Shown here piece after piece: positions 1 to 10,724 of a DNA stretch of 64,000 nucleotides. Source of the DNA: Roridomyces roridus (lineage: Eukaryota; Basidiomycota; Agaricomycetes; Agaricales; Mycenaceae); NCBI GenBank assembly GCA_029378245.1, contig JARKIF010000038.1, forward strand, positions 434,001 to 498,000, read 5' to 3'. The notes beneath the pieces are model-generated. The model saw nothing but the letters and a program-made list of their open reading frames with translations. It was not told the origin of the DNA and did no database searches. Both the position numbers and the translations under genes were made by a program. Each line of letters begins with the position of its first letter. Position 1 is the first letter of the stretch.

Positions 1-304
1 TGTTAAAGTCAGCATAGACGTCCCATCCGGGGTCGGCCTCTTCCTCGTCCCGCCCGCCTTTCAGCGGCTCTTCTCGGCCAGCATTGAAGAACGAGCCTCG
101 GTTGTAGCCAGCGTGAGCCTGCCCAGCGAATGGGTCCGTACTCCCCCGCCCGGGATTGAAAAATGAAGATGCGTCGTCGCGAGTGCGGCCAGGACCTCCA
201 GCGTAGTCGAGACCCGGAGAGGGAAAGTCTTGGTTGAGGCGGTCCATTGAGCCTTTGCGACCGCCATAGAAGGAGGAGACGGTCGATTTGCGGTCAGAAT
301 CCAT
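1..304 (-). CDS. N-terminal part of an unassigned protein (runs off window start)
   Basis: On the minus strand an ATG at 304 opens a frame with no stop to base 1, about 101 codons. The peptide starts MDSDRKSTVSSFYGGRKG and is rich in Gly, Arg, Ser and Asp. It contains SSFFNPGRG, AGYNRGSFFNAGREEP and ends near GWDVYADFN. No signal peptide or membrane segment is visible here. The wording resembles the disordered cytosolic N-terminus of a conserved basidiomycete single-pass membrane protein I have seen as a hypothetical protein, but I cannot name it. The gene is divergent from aspartokinase. The rest lies outside the window. Confidence 0.6.
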   Translation of the reverse strand, partial: MDSDRKSTVSSFYGGRKGSMDRLNQDFPSPGLDYAGGPGRTRDDASSFFNPGRGSTDPFAGQAHAGYNRGSFFNAGREEPLKGGRDEEEADPGWDVYADFN

Positions 305-1188
305 CGCGGAGAGGTGGAAACGGGAGAATATGTAATGACGAGGGTGGCCGAAACGTCTCCAAAGAGTCAAAACATTGCCACATTGCGGTGGTGCACGTGC
401 CCAAGCGAAACTCAACTCGACCCATCGCAGGACTCGATCCACACCAATAAATGCTTCTCCTTCGGCCTCTTCTCTTCGTTGGCCCATGAAACTTGGAATC
501 TAAAGAATTCACAGGCTTCGGACTGATCTGGACGGCACAGTGCCAGCTTTCTGGGCTCTCCCTTTTGTCCTAGCTTCATTCCTTCAGCATCGGCTTGTAG
601 TACTTGACACGGCGGAGATTTTCTCTCATACACTTCAAGTACCATCAGCCCGTTTTCCGCTCTTCCGCAGCACAACAGCTGTGTTCGACTTTCATTTCTC
701 GGCTGGATCTCAAGCTCTGCTGGCTCTGGAATGTATTCATCTTGAGCGGTAAGAGCCTCCTGCTGCATTCCATGCTCGTTAACAAGAGGATAAGTTATCT
801 GCAGACTGCTTTCACCCTCTTTCACCACTGTTTCATTCAAGCGGCTTCTTTGCGGTCATCCGATTCTCTTTCGGCAAGGTCTACAACCACAGCTTGTTTC
901 GCCCACTGGCAGAGCCGCCTTACCACACAGTCTTTTGGAGAACATCTCTCGCCGTCCGAAGCGGCCTTGCATTCCAACCGCAGCAAGATCATGACTGGGT
1001 ACAAGCTGCATATGTCGGATTTGACGAGAAAATCACCGCTGCTGTTCATCCATAATTTATGCACTGTACCAATTCGTAGTACTACGGGACTGTGCCTGCG
1101 TAAATATATCTGTCTGTACAGCAGTTGAACCCGGCCTCTAATCGGATATTTCGGCTTTTTTACGGCATCTCCGAATCGCATATGTATT
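305..1188. other. Intergenic, divergent promoter region
   Basis: This gap separates the divergent starts at 304 (-) and 1234 (+). Long open frames exist (complement 412-840 and 604-1128), but neither has a recognisable domain, a convincing start context or splice partners. I see no gene that I can support. Confidence 0.5.
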
Positions 1189-1195
1189 TGACTCA
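1189..1195 (+). promoter_or_regulatory. Gcn4/Cpc1-type TGACTCA site upstream of aspartokinase
   Basis: The heptamer TGACTCA lies 38 bp before the aspartokinase ATG. It is the consensus of Gcn4/CpcA bZIP activators of general amino-acid control, and aspartokinase genes are classical targets. The position next to the start codon is close for an activator site, so binding is an inference. Confidence 0.45.
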
Positions 1196-1233
1196 CTTAC
1201 ACGTTTCTTCGATGCCCAAAACCTGTCTCCACC

Positions 1234-3346
1234 ATGTCTGTCTCCTCCTCTAGCTCTTCTTCACGCGCTTCGTCGCTGTCCTCGTCGCCTCCGCGCACCC
1301 CGCCCAACTTGCACCAAAATTCCATCGACCCCTCGTCCAAATGGCTAGTTCAGAAGTTTGGCGGCACCAGTGTGGGCAAGTTCCCAGTCAATATCGCCAG
1401 AGACATCGTGTCGTACGTCCACAGACTCTGCCATCTCACGTCCTAGCTTCATCTGGCGTCTAGGAACTACATTGACTCCAACAAAGTCGCTATCGTCTGT
1501 TCTGCTCGGTCTGGATCTACCAAAGCGCTGGGAACGACGAATCTCCTGCTACGTGCGGCATCTGAGGCCCTCCGTCGCCCAAAGACACAGTCCGGGTACA
1601 ATACGCCCGTGAATGGCGGAATATTCGGTCGTACGGACGAAGGCTCACAAAGTCCGCCGCCCACCAGCCCACGCCCCGGCGAGGCCTACCCATGGGGTCC
1701 TGCCTCTGGCATGACTCCGCTTAATCAACATGCGGACAACATCCCAGTTTTCCATGCCACGGTGGATTTGATTCGCGAGGAGCATTTCAAGGCGGCAAGG
1801 GAGGCCGTGAAAGATGCCGGTATACTTCAAGAACTCGAGGCTGAGATTGAACGAGATGTAGAGTGGCTCAGGAGTTTCTTGTATGCTTCGCAGGTACGCG
1901 ATGCGACGAATTTCGTACTTGACAAATCTCATATGCTCATGACAGGTCATCGACGAAATATCTCCCCGCTCTAAAGACACTATCGTCGGCCTCGGGGAGC
2001 GTCTCGCGTGCAAGATCATGACGGCTGTTCTGCGAGATCATGGCATTGACGCGGAATATGTTTCTCTGGAGAACATCGTGCCTTTCGCTGATGATCTGGA
2101 CGACGATAGTTCTTTGGATCAGGAGTTTTACGACAACCTATCCAAGACCGTAGGCGAGCGCATAAAACAATGCGGACCCCGCGTGCCCGTTGTTACAGGT
2201 GAGTTGTGTCACGTCTCTCCGTCCCGATATTCACAATCTGTTCCAGGGTTTTTTGGTCCCGTCCCGGGCTCATTACTCCGTCAAGTTGGTCGTGGGTACA
2301 CGGATTTGTTGTCCGCATTGCTCGCGGTCGGCCTTGAGGCGGCGGAGCTTCAGATCTGGAAGGAGGTTGACGGCATATTCACGGCCGATCCACGCAAAGT
2401 GCCCACTGCGCGCCTCATTTCCATGATCTCTCCCGCCGAGGCGGCGGAGCTCACGTATTATGGAAGTGAGGTCGTGCATCCGTTCACCATGGAGCAGGTG
2501 AGCGTTTTGTTTTCATTGATGGCCGGGAAACTAAATGGTCTGGGCAGGCGATACGACAAAAGATACCCATTCGCATCAAGAATGTGGAAAACCCGCGTGG
2601 AGGCGGGACGGTGATACATCCTGACCCGGAGTCGGAGACGGCCCAGCCCGAGGACGACGTCGACAGCGTACCCGAGCCTGCGTCCCCGTTGGCGCTTGCC
2701 ATGCTGAGCGCACGTGCGGCGCAGGGGTCGAAGCAGCATCCAAGGCATCCCACGGCTGTGACCATCAAGGAGCACATTTTGGTGCTGAACATCAACTCGA
2801 ATCGCAAGAGCGTGTCGCATGGATTCTTGGCCGGCATATTCAGCACGCTGGATCGCTTTGGGGTTGTCGTGGACTTGATCAGCACCAGCGAGGTTCATGT
2901 CAGTATGGCTATCGAGGACGGGCTGTCGAAGAAAATCCTCGAGCGGCTGTTGAGGGATTTACAGAAGAGTGGGACGGTATGTGATCAACCCTTCTCTTTC
3001 GTCCGTCTCATTTACCCGCCGTAGGTCTCTGTCCACCACGACATGGCGATCCTCTCGCTCGTCGGGAAGCACATGCACAACATGATCGGTATCGCAGGGC
3101 GGATGTTCACGACGCTTGCCCAAGGCAAGGTCAACATCGAGATGATCTCGCAGGGGGCGAGTGAGATTAACATTTCATGTGTTATCGAAGGGCAAGACGC
3201 TGTCAAGGCGCTGAATTTGATCCACCAGAGCTGTTTGCAGCTCCCGGATTCATTTGCGACCTCAAAAAGCAGTGAGTCTGTTTCGTTTTGCGAGTAGGTG
3301 ACTTTGCTGACCTTGCGCAGTGGCTGTTGGGCCGTGGTTGTTCTAG
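1234..3346 (+). CDS. HOM3: Aspartate kinase (aspartokinase)
   Basis: Catalyses ATP-dependent phosphorylation of L-aspartate, the first step to threonine, methionine and isoleucine. Seven exons: 1234-1412, 1464-1893, 1946-2198, 2247-2497, 2548-2976, 3025-3271 and 3321-3346, giving about 604 aa. A Ser-rich leader precedes KFGGTSVGK (residues 41-49), the family signature for ATP/aspartate binding. The kinase body follows, with ELTYYGSEVVHPFT near its end. An acidic, Pro-rich linker (about 300-350) leads to tandem ACT regulatory domains; the second contains NMIGIAGRMF and VNIEMISQGASEINISCV, as in threonine-sensitive fungal enzymes. All introns are about 50 nt with GT-AG ends and keep frame. The last exon is only 26 nt. 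A Gcn4-type site lies just upstream. Confidence 0.93.
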
Positions 3347-4011
3347 ACTGCCGTGATACTGACGCTATAGAGTAGAAGGACATGAATTAATTGTATATCG
3401 GACTTCTTCTACCAGTGTTGTAAATGTATCGCATAGAATTCGAATGTTGTAGCGGAATACATGCCATCGCCATCTCGCATCAACACCCGCCACAGCTCTG
3501 TTTGTTGCTCTACTCTTCCTCTTCCCGTGCTTGCACCCTCTTTCTGCTGGCCACTCGCGTTTCTTATACTCAAGCATCCAGAAAGGAGTCGCGGGAAACT
3601 ACGTTTGGATTAGGACTCGGTGGTGGGCTTTCAATAAGGTGCGTGCATCTACCAGATTCTGCGCCTGCTTCTCTTGCTTCGGCGCAACGCCCACACCATC
3701 TCCACCGTCCTCTCTGGGCTATCGGGCGACGCCACGCAGCGTCCTATCGGCGTTGGCGGACACGCAATGGGTCAATAACGCCAAAACGTGTCCGACGACT
3801 CCCGCCCGCCCCTTCCGTTGTTTCGGTGCTTTGGACGGCAATGGCTCATCGGACGCTTTACAGATACCTACTACACGTCAAGCAACGATATTCTGGTGTG
3901 TGGCATTTTGGTCTCGTCCCACTGTCGCTTATTGTTCTTGCCAGTTTACAGTACGCGCTGCCTATTGAATCTTGTACGGCGATTGACGGTGTGGGTTTGA
4001 AGGTCTAGTTA
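3347..4011. other. Intergenic region
   Basis: 665 bp between two genes on the same strand. The longest frame (3424-4008) gives a Ser/His/Arg-rich peptide without domain features and runs into the promoter of the next gene. I see nothing I can name; it presumably holds the aspartokinase 3' UTR and the promoter of the ChAPs gene. Confidence 0.5.
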
Positions 4012-6574
4012 ATGGCTGAAGCGACTGCTACATTCAAAGACATTCCCGAACTTTTTGAGGTGTGTGGCGACTTGAATTTTCCCTGGATTCGTATAATGAC
4101 GATGCCCAGGTCGACCTCGGTGAATCGCTCATCGCTCGCACTGAGAGTCTATGTGAGCTCCTCCGTCGCGTTTGTGGGTCTACCGACGCTGATCCCGCCC
4201 AGCGACATTTAGGGAGCTCGGCCCCCCGGATCTCTGCCATGTTGTGAAGAGCACTGGTAAAGCCGGCCAGCGCGATCTCGGCTCGTACCACTACGTATCC
4301 GGTGTCGACGCCTCATCCTCTGCCTCCCTCGCCGCGTACATCAACTCACTCACCTACGCGATCGAGGACTCGAACGCGTGGTTCTCAAAGACCCCTGTGT
4401 GGAAAGTGCGCAATGGGTGCTATTGCTGCTTCAACGCATTTTCGCGCGTGGACTTTCGGGTGGATGTCAAGATTCCTGGAGGTGTGAATGCGTATGTTGT
4501 GGATTTGCGAGGGGAGAGGTGCGTTTCTTCAGCCAAGAAATCCGCCTTTTTTTTGACAAAAAGTATAGACATGAGGCGACTCCGGATATGTGGCAGGAGA
4601 CGTATGTCTCTGCTCTGCTGCGCTCGATCTTGTATTCGGACGACCCGACTCATTCGCTGGACGCATACCGCAAATTGGATCCCATCACTACCCTAGAAAG
4701 CGAGCTGCGGTTCCTTACTGCTGCCGAGGCACTATTTCTCAAGGGTGTGTGGATTTTCTCGTCTTGTTTTTATCGCCCGCTCACTCCAGTCAAGGTTGGC
4801 AAGTGGGCTCTGATCCAGAAATTCAAGTGGCGTCTGTAACGACTAACCACTTGACCGCTGGGTTGCTCAAGTACTTTGGAGCCTCTGGTCGCTACCAGCA
4901 GGTTGCGAACCTCTTTGAGAAGATCGCCGTGCGGGAGCCAGAGGTCAATTCGCTCCTTGCACGCGCATATCTTGGAATGAGTGCGTACCGAGCTAGTTTT
5001 TTGCTGCAGAAGCTAATGTTATACTCCAGATGAGGAAGTCAAGGCGCTGCAGATCATGTCGACGGCGCTGCGCGGAGCACCGGGGCCTGCTTCTTACACA
5101 TTGCTGCACACGCAGTGCGACTTTTTGCGGGAAAAGGGTCGTTCGGACTGGGCCCTCAAGTTGGCGCGCCAGGCTGTCAATGCCGCACCGAGCGAGTTTG
5201 TCACTTGGGAGAAGCTCACCGAGGTGTACATTGAGCTTGGGATGTTCGAGTCGGCGCTGCTCACTCTCAACTCATGTCCGATGTTCACGTTCAATGGCCG
5301 GGACGCACACCGACAGCTGACGCCCTCCCGCGTGCACCTTCCCTTCCATCGCTCGATAGGCGAAATCCTACCAGAACGCGTCAAGACGGAGGATGACGAA
5401 GCTGACCCTGCATTGCAACGCCTTCCTGCACCGGGGCTACGAGGGACATGGGCCCGCGCATATGCGCTTCTGACGCGCCTTGTGGCTCAGATCGGTTGGG
5501 ACGAACTTCTCAAGACCCGAAGTGCCGTTTTCGTTATGGAGGAAGAGTACCGCATGCAGAAGGCGCATGGCGATATTAATGGGCACGGACGCACGGGCTC
5601 GACCGAGGGCACGACGCTCGCAGAGGGTGACGAGGACAATGCGTCAACAAGAGGGATGGTCAGTCCCGGCGTCCTGTCTACCTCTGAGAGTCCCAGCAGT
5701 GTCACTGGGCCAGAGGTGAATGGGAACGGCAACGCGAACGAGAGCCAGATTGGCATTCCGACGATCCGCATTTCTACCGAGTCTGACATTGAGAAGGAGA
5801 CGGACGCGGCGTCTACTGCGGTGGACTCGTTGGAAAAGCCCGAGCAGGCTGCGGCGGCTGTGGCTGGAGAGGATGAGGACGATAGCAACGTGATCGACAG
5901 GGATGGGAAGAAGGGGAAGGAGCCCGCGTCGCCCACCACGCAAGAGCCTTTCTCGTTTAGCAATAAGCGGTTGTGCGAGCGATGGTTGGACAATCTGTTC
6001 ATGGTGCTGTACGAGGTGCGTTGCTCGTTTCTTTCTGGGCTCGAAGATTAAGGATCGACTAGGACCTGCGAGTGTGGACGATTTTCCGGGCCGAGGTGGC
6101 GCATTTCAAGACGCAGCACGTGGCATACCGCAAGACGGGGCTGGAGTGGGAGATATTAGGTGACTTGGGGACGCGGCTTCATCACAAGGAGGAGGCAAAG
6201 GAGGCGTACCAGCGGTGTCTTGACACGCCGCGGTACTCTGTCAAGCCCTGGACGAAGCTGATGGAGATGTATTCGGACGAGGGTGACATCCAGCGATCGA
6301 TACAGACTGCCATCCGTGTTGCGGCCTACCAGTATGCCGAGTATACTGAAATGACGGCAAGTGCATTTTATTTGACCGGGATACATAACACTGACGAACG
6401 CTGCAGTTCCCGACGCAAATAGCCCAATGTTTCTTCAAGCTGGGGTCTGTGCATGGACACGCCAAGATTTCGTATACACTGCTCAGTATGGGCCTGCCCG
6501 ACCCAATCCTCAAAATCATGGACAGCTTCCTGCAGTATGGCAAGACGTTCAAAGTGGAGGGCTATGATTTCTAG
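4012..6574 (+). CDS. ChAPs family protein (Chs5-Arf1 binding, exomer cargo adaptor)
   Basis: ChAPs (yeast Bud7/Bch1/Bch2/Chs6) form the exomer complex with Chs5 and carry selected membrane cargo from the trans-Golgi to the surface. Eight exons: 4012-4059, 4110-4152, 4203-4518, 4569-4744, 4795-4980, 5030-6015, 6063-6356 and 6407-6574, about 738 aa. Hallmarks are ELGPPDLCHVVKSTGKAG, GSYHYVSGVDASSSASLAAY, TPVWKVRNG and DMWQETYVSALLRSILYSDD, then TPR-like helical repeats and the C-terminal ISYTLLSMGLPDP and YGKTFKVEGYDF. An acidic, Ser-rich insert (genomic about 5540-5940) interrupts the repeats. The last intron has a GC donor (ACG then gcaagt). Exon 2 to 3 was set at 4203 because only that acceptor restores frame before ELGPPDLC. 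Confidence 0.92.
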
Positions 6575-6693
6575 TTTCTTTTCGTAAAACTCTGCGCGTA
6601 GCCGCATACTTTACTTGCTTTACTTATCCTCTTGTTTTTGTCTTGGAATTTTAATTCTCTCCGCGATAGTACAAAGTATAAGATACAGCACAT

Positions 6694-7856
6694 CTATGGT
6701 GGCACCCTCCAGAACTCGCTCGGCGTAAAGCCCATGTTGAGCGCGGTGACTGTATTACGGGCTTGTTGACGCAAAGGCCCCACGGCCTCTTCCTCTGATC
6801 CAGACCCTGCTCCCTCGTCGAAGCCACTCTGGAGTTTCCGTGCCAGGTCACGAACGCCTTCGTCCTCCCTGATCCAAGCGCCTTCACGTGCGTCGGCGGT
6901 CCACCACGCAGCAGCACGTGCACGGAGGTCGGGAGTACGCATCACTGCGCCCCGTGTGAGACGTAGGAGTTGGAGGCGCGCAGTCGTCTGTTCTGCGGTG
7001 CGGATGGCTGCGAGGGTTGGGTTGGTGATGGCGGCTGTGTTTCTGGATGCTGGGGCGTTGTGCACGATGATGGGGAGGAGGAGGAAGAGGAGACGGCGGA
7101 AGAAGAGCAAGTTGTCGTGCCACTGCAAAATATAATCAGAGATGAACGGAAAGGGAGGAAGCGCGTACCATGAAAACATCCCTGTCGTCTTTGGGAATTT
7201 CTATGCGTGCAGTAACGGTGTAGTAGGCTTCAGCACAGAAGGCTCCTGCCACGGCGGCTACGCCCATGGTGCGCCAGCGCTCTCGGTCTGACGAGCTTAT
7301 GGTGACAAGCTGCAGGCCGTCAGGTTGAGTGCGGAATGAAGTAGCAGACGTACCCCGATGACTATAGCTTGGCAGATGTACGAAAGTAGGGCTCCTGGCA
7401 GTGCAAACATCCCGAATTCGTCGAATGACCTGCAGTAATCGCAGTTTGCCACAACCGAGTGGCCGAAACTAACTATGGGTAAGTTTCTGTTACTCCGAGA
7501 AAAACAAAGACGCACCGAACGTAGTAAGTCTTCACTTCAAAAGACCCGAGATGTTTGAGAAGTGTCTCGAGTGGCCTGGGGAGGTCTCCGGTATCCGACT
7601 GTGAAAGCAAGATGCTGCGAATCGCGTCGGTAGGTGTGCTGAGGGGTAGTTTGAGACGCGTGTAGACGTTGTGTGGCGGCAAGACCATAATGGAGTAAAG
7701 CCAGAAGAGAGTGTGTAGGAGGAGGAAGATGTTGAGCAAGGAGCGTGTAGATGTTAATGGTCTGCCGGGAGCTTTCTGAACGCTTAGGTAGAACCATGGT
7801 ACGACGACGCAGGCTGCGGTTACGAGGAATAGGGCAAGGGAGACCCCAGCAGCCAT
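6694..7856 (-). CDS. Multi-spanning membrane protein, function unassigned
   Basis: Four exons on the minus strand: 7516-7856, 7354-7468, 7169-7309 and 6694-7122, about 341 aa. The N-terminus carries two hydrophobic segments (about residues 4-25 and 48-68). The cysteine-containing stretch ANCDYCRSFDEFGMFALPG is followed by two or three further membrane segments, including the RRLLFLLLPIIVH region. The last exon encodes a soluble, Ala/Arg-rich tail of about 120 residues. The start at 7856 (MAAGVSLALFL) was chosen because the frame upstream has only a non-ATG start. I recognise it as a type conserved in fungi but know no function. Its 3' end faces the ChAPs gene across about 120 bp. Confidence 0.72.
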
Positions 7857-8026
7857 CGCGTCGAGTTGAAGGAACACGTTAGCGCGCAACAACAAAAAGC
7901 GGTGCTGATGGCATCAATATATGAACCTCGCGTCAAACTCGTCAATCAAAAGACATTTTCCTCGATGCAGGACGTCTGGTAAGGTTGAAAAAAAGTAAAG
8001 GGTCAAGGAGGATGCGTTAAAAAGAA

Positions 8027-8114
8027 TGGAAACACTCGGGTTCGAACCGAAGACCGCTTGTGACCAGCTCTGGGCGCTGTAAGACAAGAGTGATAACCAC
8101 TACACCATGCTTCC
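8027..8114 (-). tRNA. tRNA-Val (anticodon UAC) with 15-nt intron
   Basis: Reading the minus strand from 8114: acceptor stem GGAAGCA pairs with TGTTTCC next to discriminator A (8027). The D-arm is GTGTAGTGGTTATCAC (A-box) and the anticodon stem is CTTGT/ACAAG. The loop is CTTACAC once 15 nt (8063-8077) are removed after position 37, the canonical tRNA intron site. The T-arm holds the B-box GGTTCGAAC. The anticodon is TAC, so it decodes GUA valine. An ORF over the same bases is spurious. Confidence 0.9.
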
Positions 8115-8253
8115 GTTGGGACAAGCAGCAACAATAGTATCTCAATTCAAGGGAGGCTGGTTGCAATATCAGTTTTTGTGGCGGAGATAGGGCAGCCGCT
8201 GATCCACCCCACAAACGAACAAAGTTGAACAAACACGCTTGCTCTTGACTTTC

Positions 8254-9551
8254 ATGACCGACTCTTTAGAGCCACGTCGCTCCACGCGTAAAGCAAAACC
8301 CATTCAACGGGAGCCAATTCCTGAATCTGTCCCAACGAAACGCAAAGCCAAAGCGGATGCAGACCCGGCCGAACAACTCCGCTTCATGTTGCAGAATCCC
8401 AAGAGTCGTCTGACCAAAATGGACATATCTGTGCGTTAAAGACGGGTGGCAAGGCAATATCTCAATGTACTCAGGACCTAATCAACGGAAATTCTTGGAA
8501 TCTTCTCTCGCCAGACTCGCAATCGCGACTGGCAGCATTACTTCCACCCACTGCTTTTCGTTCTTTCAAGCCCACGCTCGGCTTGGACCACCCGGCGGCA
8601 GGAGACTCGATGCAGGTCGATTCTCATGACACGTCCACCTTGGATCCATCCCTCTTCACCGATGCCCACTTTCTTGCTGCAGCCCACACCTTCCAAGACC
8701 ATCTGTTTTCCGATTGGCTGTCCGATACACACGCTGAAAAGGTCGAAAAGTACACGAAAGGCATCCAGGACGGCAGTCTTGCGGCCCCGTGGAAAGACGA
8801 AGTATGGGAGCGAGACAATCCTTCACTGGAAGAACAGGCAGCGACCTCGCAGCATTTGGCGGGGTATGCCCTCATCCCATTTTTTTTTTCGCACGCAAAT
8901 CATATTTCTCAGTGAGGCATCGGAACTCAAACTCGGAGATTTGGCCAAAAATTCTGTTCTCCGTGAAGGCGACGTGTTGGTGTACAAACGGAACTTTGCG
9001 AATGTGAATGTTTTGGTCGAGAAAGATGTCATTGTGGGTGCATTCTTGCTGTTAATTCTCGTGTGCTGATTTTTTTATAGATCCAACGCATTGATTCCCG
9101 CTCTCATAGCCTCACCGTCCTGGCACAACCAGGCGCACAACGTGATTTGCCTGCTGACCTACTGATGCCTGGTCCCCCCGAACCATCGCCTCCGATACGC
9201 ATAATGACGATAACATCTCCCACTCAACTCGAAACGGGACTGCTGGATATCGACGGTAGAGTGGATAAAGCAAAGAGGCCGAATGGAAATGCGTGGAAGG
9301 CGCTGACCGTGTGGCGATGGGCGGGAGATGATATGGGTATGCTCCAAGGGCAGCGCGGAGGTCGAGAAGCTCAGGGAACGCTCTTTTACTTGAGAGCGTG
9401 TCTTTATCAGGATCGCTAACTGCTTGTTCTCGTAGATACTAACTTGTCGCTGTACTTTTCTGTTATTCCCGAAGATCCACAACAACTGGTTGAAAACGAC
9501 GTTCGCCCATTCTTGATGGGCCCCCACCTTGTGCCGCCTGCTGCCTCATAA
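8254..9551 (+). CDS. ASX/DEUBAD-domain protein, probable chromatin factor
   Basis: Five exons: 8254-8430, 8475-8863, 8913-9033, 9081-9336 and 9436-9551, about 352 aa. The basic N-terminus RRSTRKAKP precedes FMLQNPKSRLTKMDIS and DLINGNSWNLLSPDSQ. The following block runs through FTDAHFLAAAHTFQDHLFSDWLSDTH. This order matches the fungal ASX homology/DEUBAD domain, which in animal ASXL activates the BAP1 H2A deubiquitinase. The fungal role is inferred. The C-terminal half looks like a DNA/chromatin-reading fold but is not assigned. The last exon reads through 9463-9551, which is also coding on the other strand for the convergent phosphoesterase. Confidence 0.78.
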
Positions 9552-10592
9552 TCGGACCTGCAGGCCAGTTGGCAGCATTTACAAAGACAGTGCTCTCCTC
9601 GTTCTGGTCTTCTGCAATCTCGTCTGGCGGGTTCGTGACGGGCCCGTATTCATCTACGAGTTCTCCGAGTTGGATTGCGTTTTGCACGCCAAGTTCAGCG
9701 TCTGGTTTCCACCGGTGCAGATATGCACCATGGGCTTCGTGAATGTGTCCAAAAACGTGCAAGCGGGGTTTGAGTTCTTGTACCCGGGCGGCAAGGTCGT
9801 CGCATCCGGCGCGTTCGTTGTTGACTGTGATGTCGAGAACATTGCGTGGAGGGCCGTGCGTTAGCCTGTGAAAGAGGGTCAGAAGAGGTTGTCTTTGAGC
9901 TGAAAACATAAAAATATACAAGATGTCGGTTTTGGGAAATTTGGAAACCAGCTCTTGGCCGTCCTCCCTCTTGTAACCAAAGGCCCAAAAATAAAATTCA
10001 GGCGACCAAGGAGAGCCATAAACGCTCCACTCTTTTCCGCCATCCCTTGTGGTGAATTTGTATTCCTCGTCTTCCAAATAGACAATGTTGGCCTCCACTG
10101 CGCGTGGTCCCTTGAGCAGTTCTCGAACCGCCGCAGCAGGCTTTGCAATTTTTAGAGAAATACTCCTCATAACTCAACCACTTACCACGGGATTTCCGCC
10201 GTGCAGTTGCTTCGAATTAGGTTCATACCATTCGCGATGAACCGAAAGGTCGTGATTCCCGGCGATTATTCTGCGTATCGTCAGCCTTGAACTCGTGTGC
10301 GATTCATGACTCGGACACACATTTTCAAAGGATGGGGCAAAGCATACAACCACTCCATGGCCCTCGTAAGCTCGTCCAAGGTCCCACGATTGGTGAGGTC
10401 CCCGGTGTGGATGAGGACGTCGCCATCTGGAACGGCGCACTGTTTAGAGTGGGTGTCGGAGAGGAGAACGAAGCGCGTCCAGGGAGAGCTGTTATCTTCG
10501 GGCTTGGCAAGTGGTGAAGTGTTGTACTCGAGCTGTACCACCGCTGTCTGAGAGGTGATGTGTGGAAGGTGGGGGAGGGCGAGAGTAGGCAT
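9463..10592 (-). CDS. Calcineurin-like metallophosphoesterase (MPPED-like), copy 1
   Basis: Four exons: 10321-10592, 10186-10270, 9920-10140 and 9463-9865, about 326 aa. Metal-binding motifs appear in order: LLSDTHS, GDLTNRG, AGNHD, THGPP and GHIHEAHG, the pattern of class III cyclic-nucleotide-type phosphodiesterases such as MPPED1/2. No signal peptide, so probably cytosolic; the substrate is unknown. A paralog with nearly the same exon phases lies at 16902-17977. The last 89 codon-bearing bases overlap the ASX/DEUBAD gene antisense. The C-terminus FQPVVVDLRE matches the paralog (QPIVVDLAD), which supports this stop. Confidence 0.9.
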
Positions 10593-10724
10593 AGATAGGA
10601 GCCGGTTGATGACGTCGACGTTCCTCTTAAAGTCGAGTCAAATGAGTCAGATTGAAGGACCAAGATTGTCACTTAGAGAAGCAAAGATCTTATTGGATCC
10701 TCGGAAGAAAGAACAATGATGCAA

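Noticed and set aside
412..840. Minus-strand ORF of 142 codons with a fairly normal amino-acid mix
   Set aside because: No known domain, no clear partners for splicing, and it lies in the divergent promoter region. Not strong enough to call a gene.
604..1128. Plus-strand ORF of 174 codons
   Set aside because: It overlaps the previous frame antisense, is Ser/His/Leu-rich without motifs, and runs to just before the aspartokinase promoter.
3424..4008. Plus-strand ORF of 194 codons
   Set aside because: No domain, composition like random GC-rich DNA, and it ends at the ChAPs start.
8017..8232. Minus-strand ORF of 71 codons
   Set aside because: It covers the tRNA-Val gene and has no protein features.
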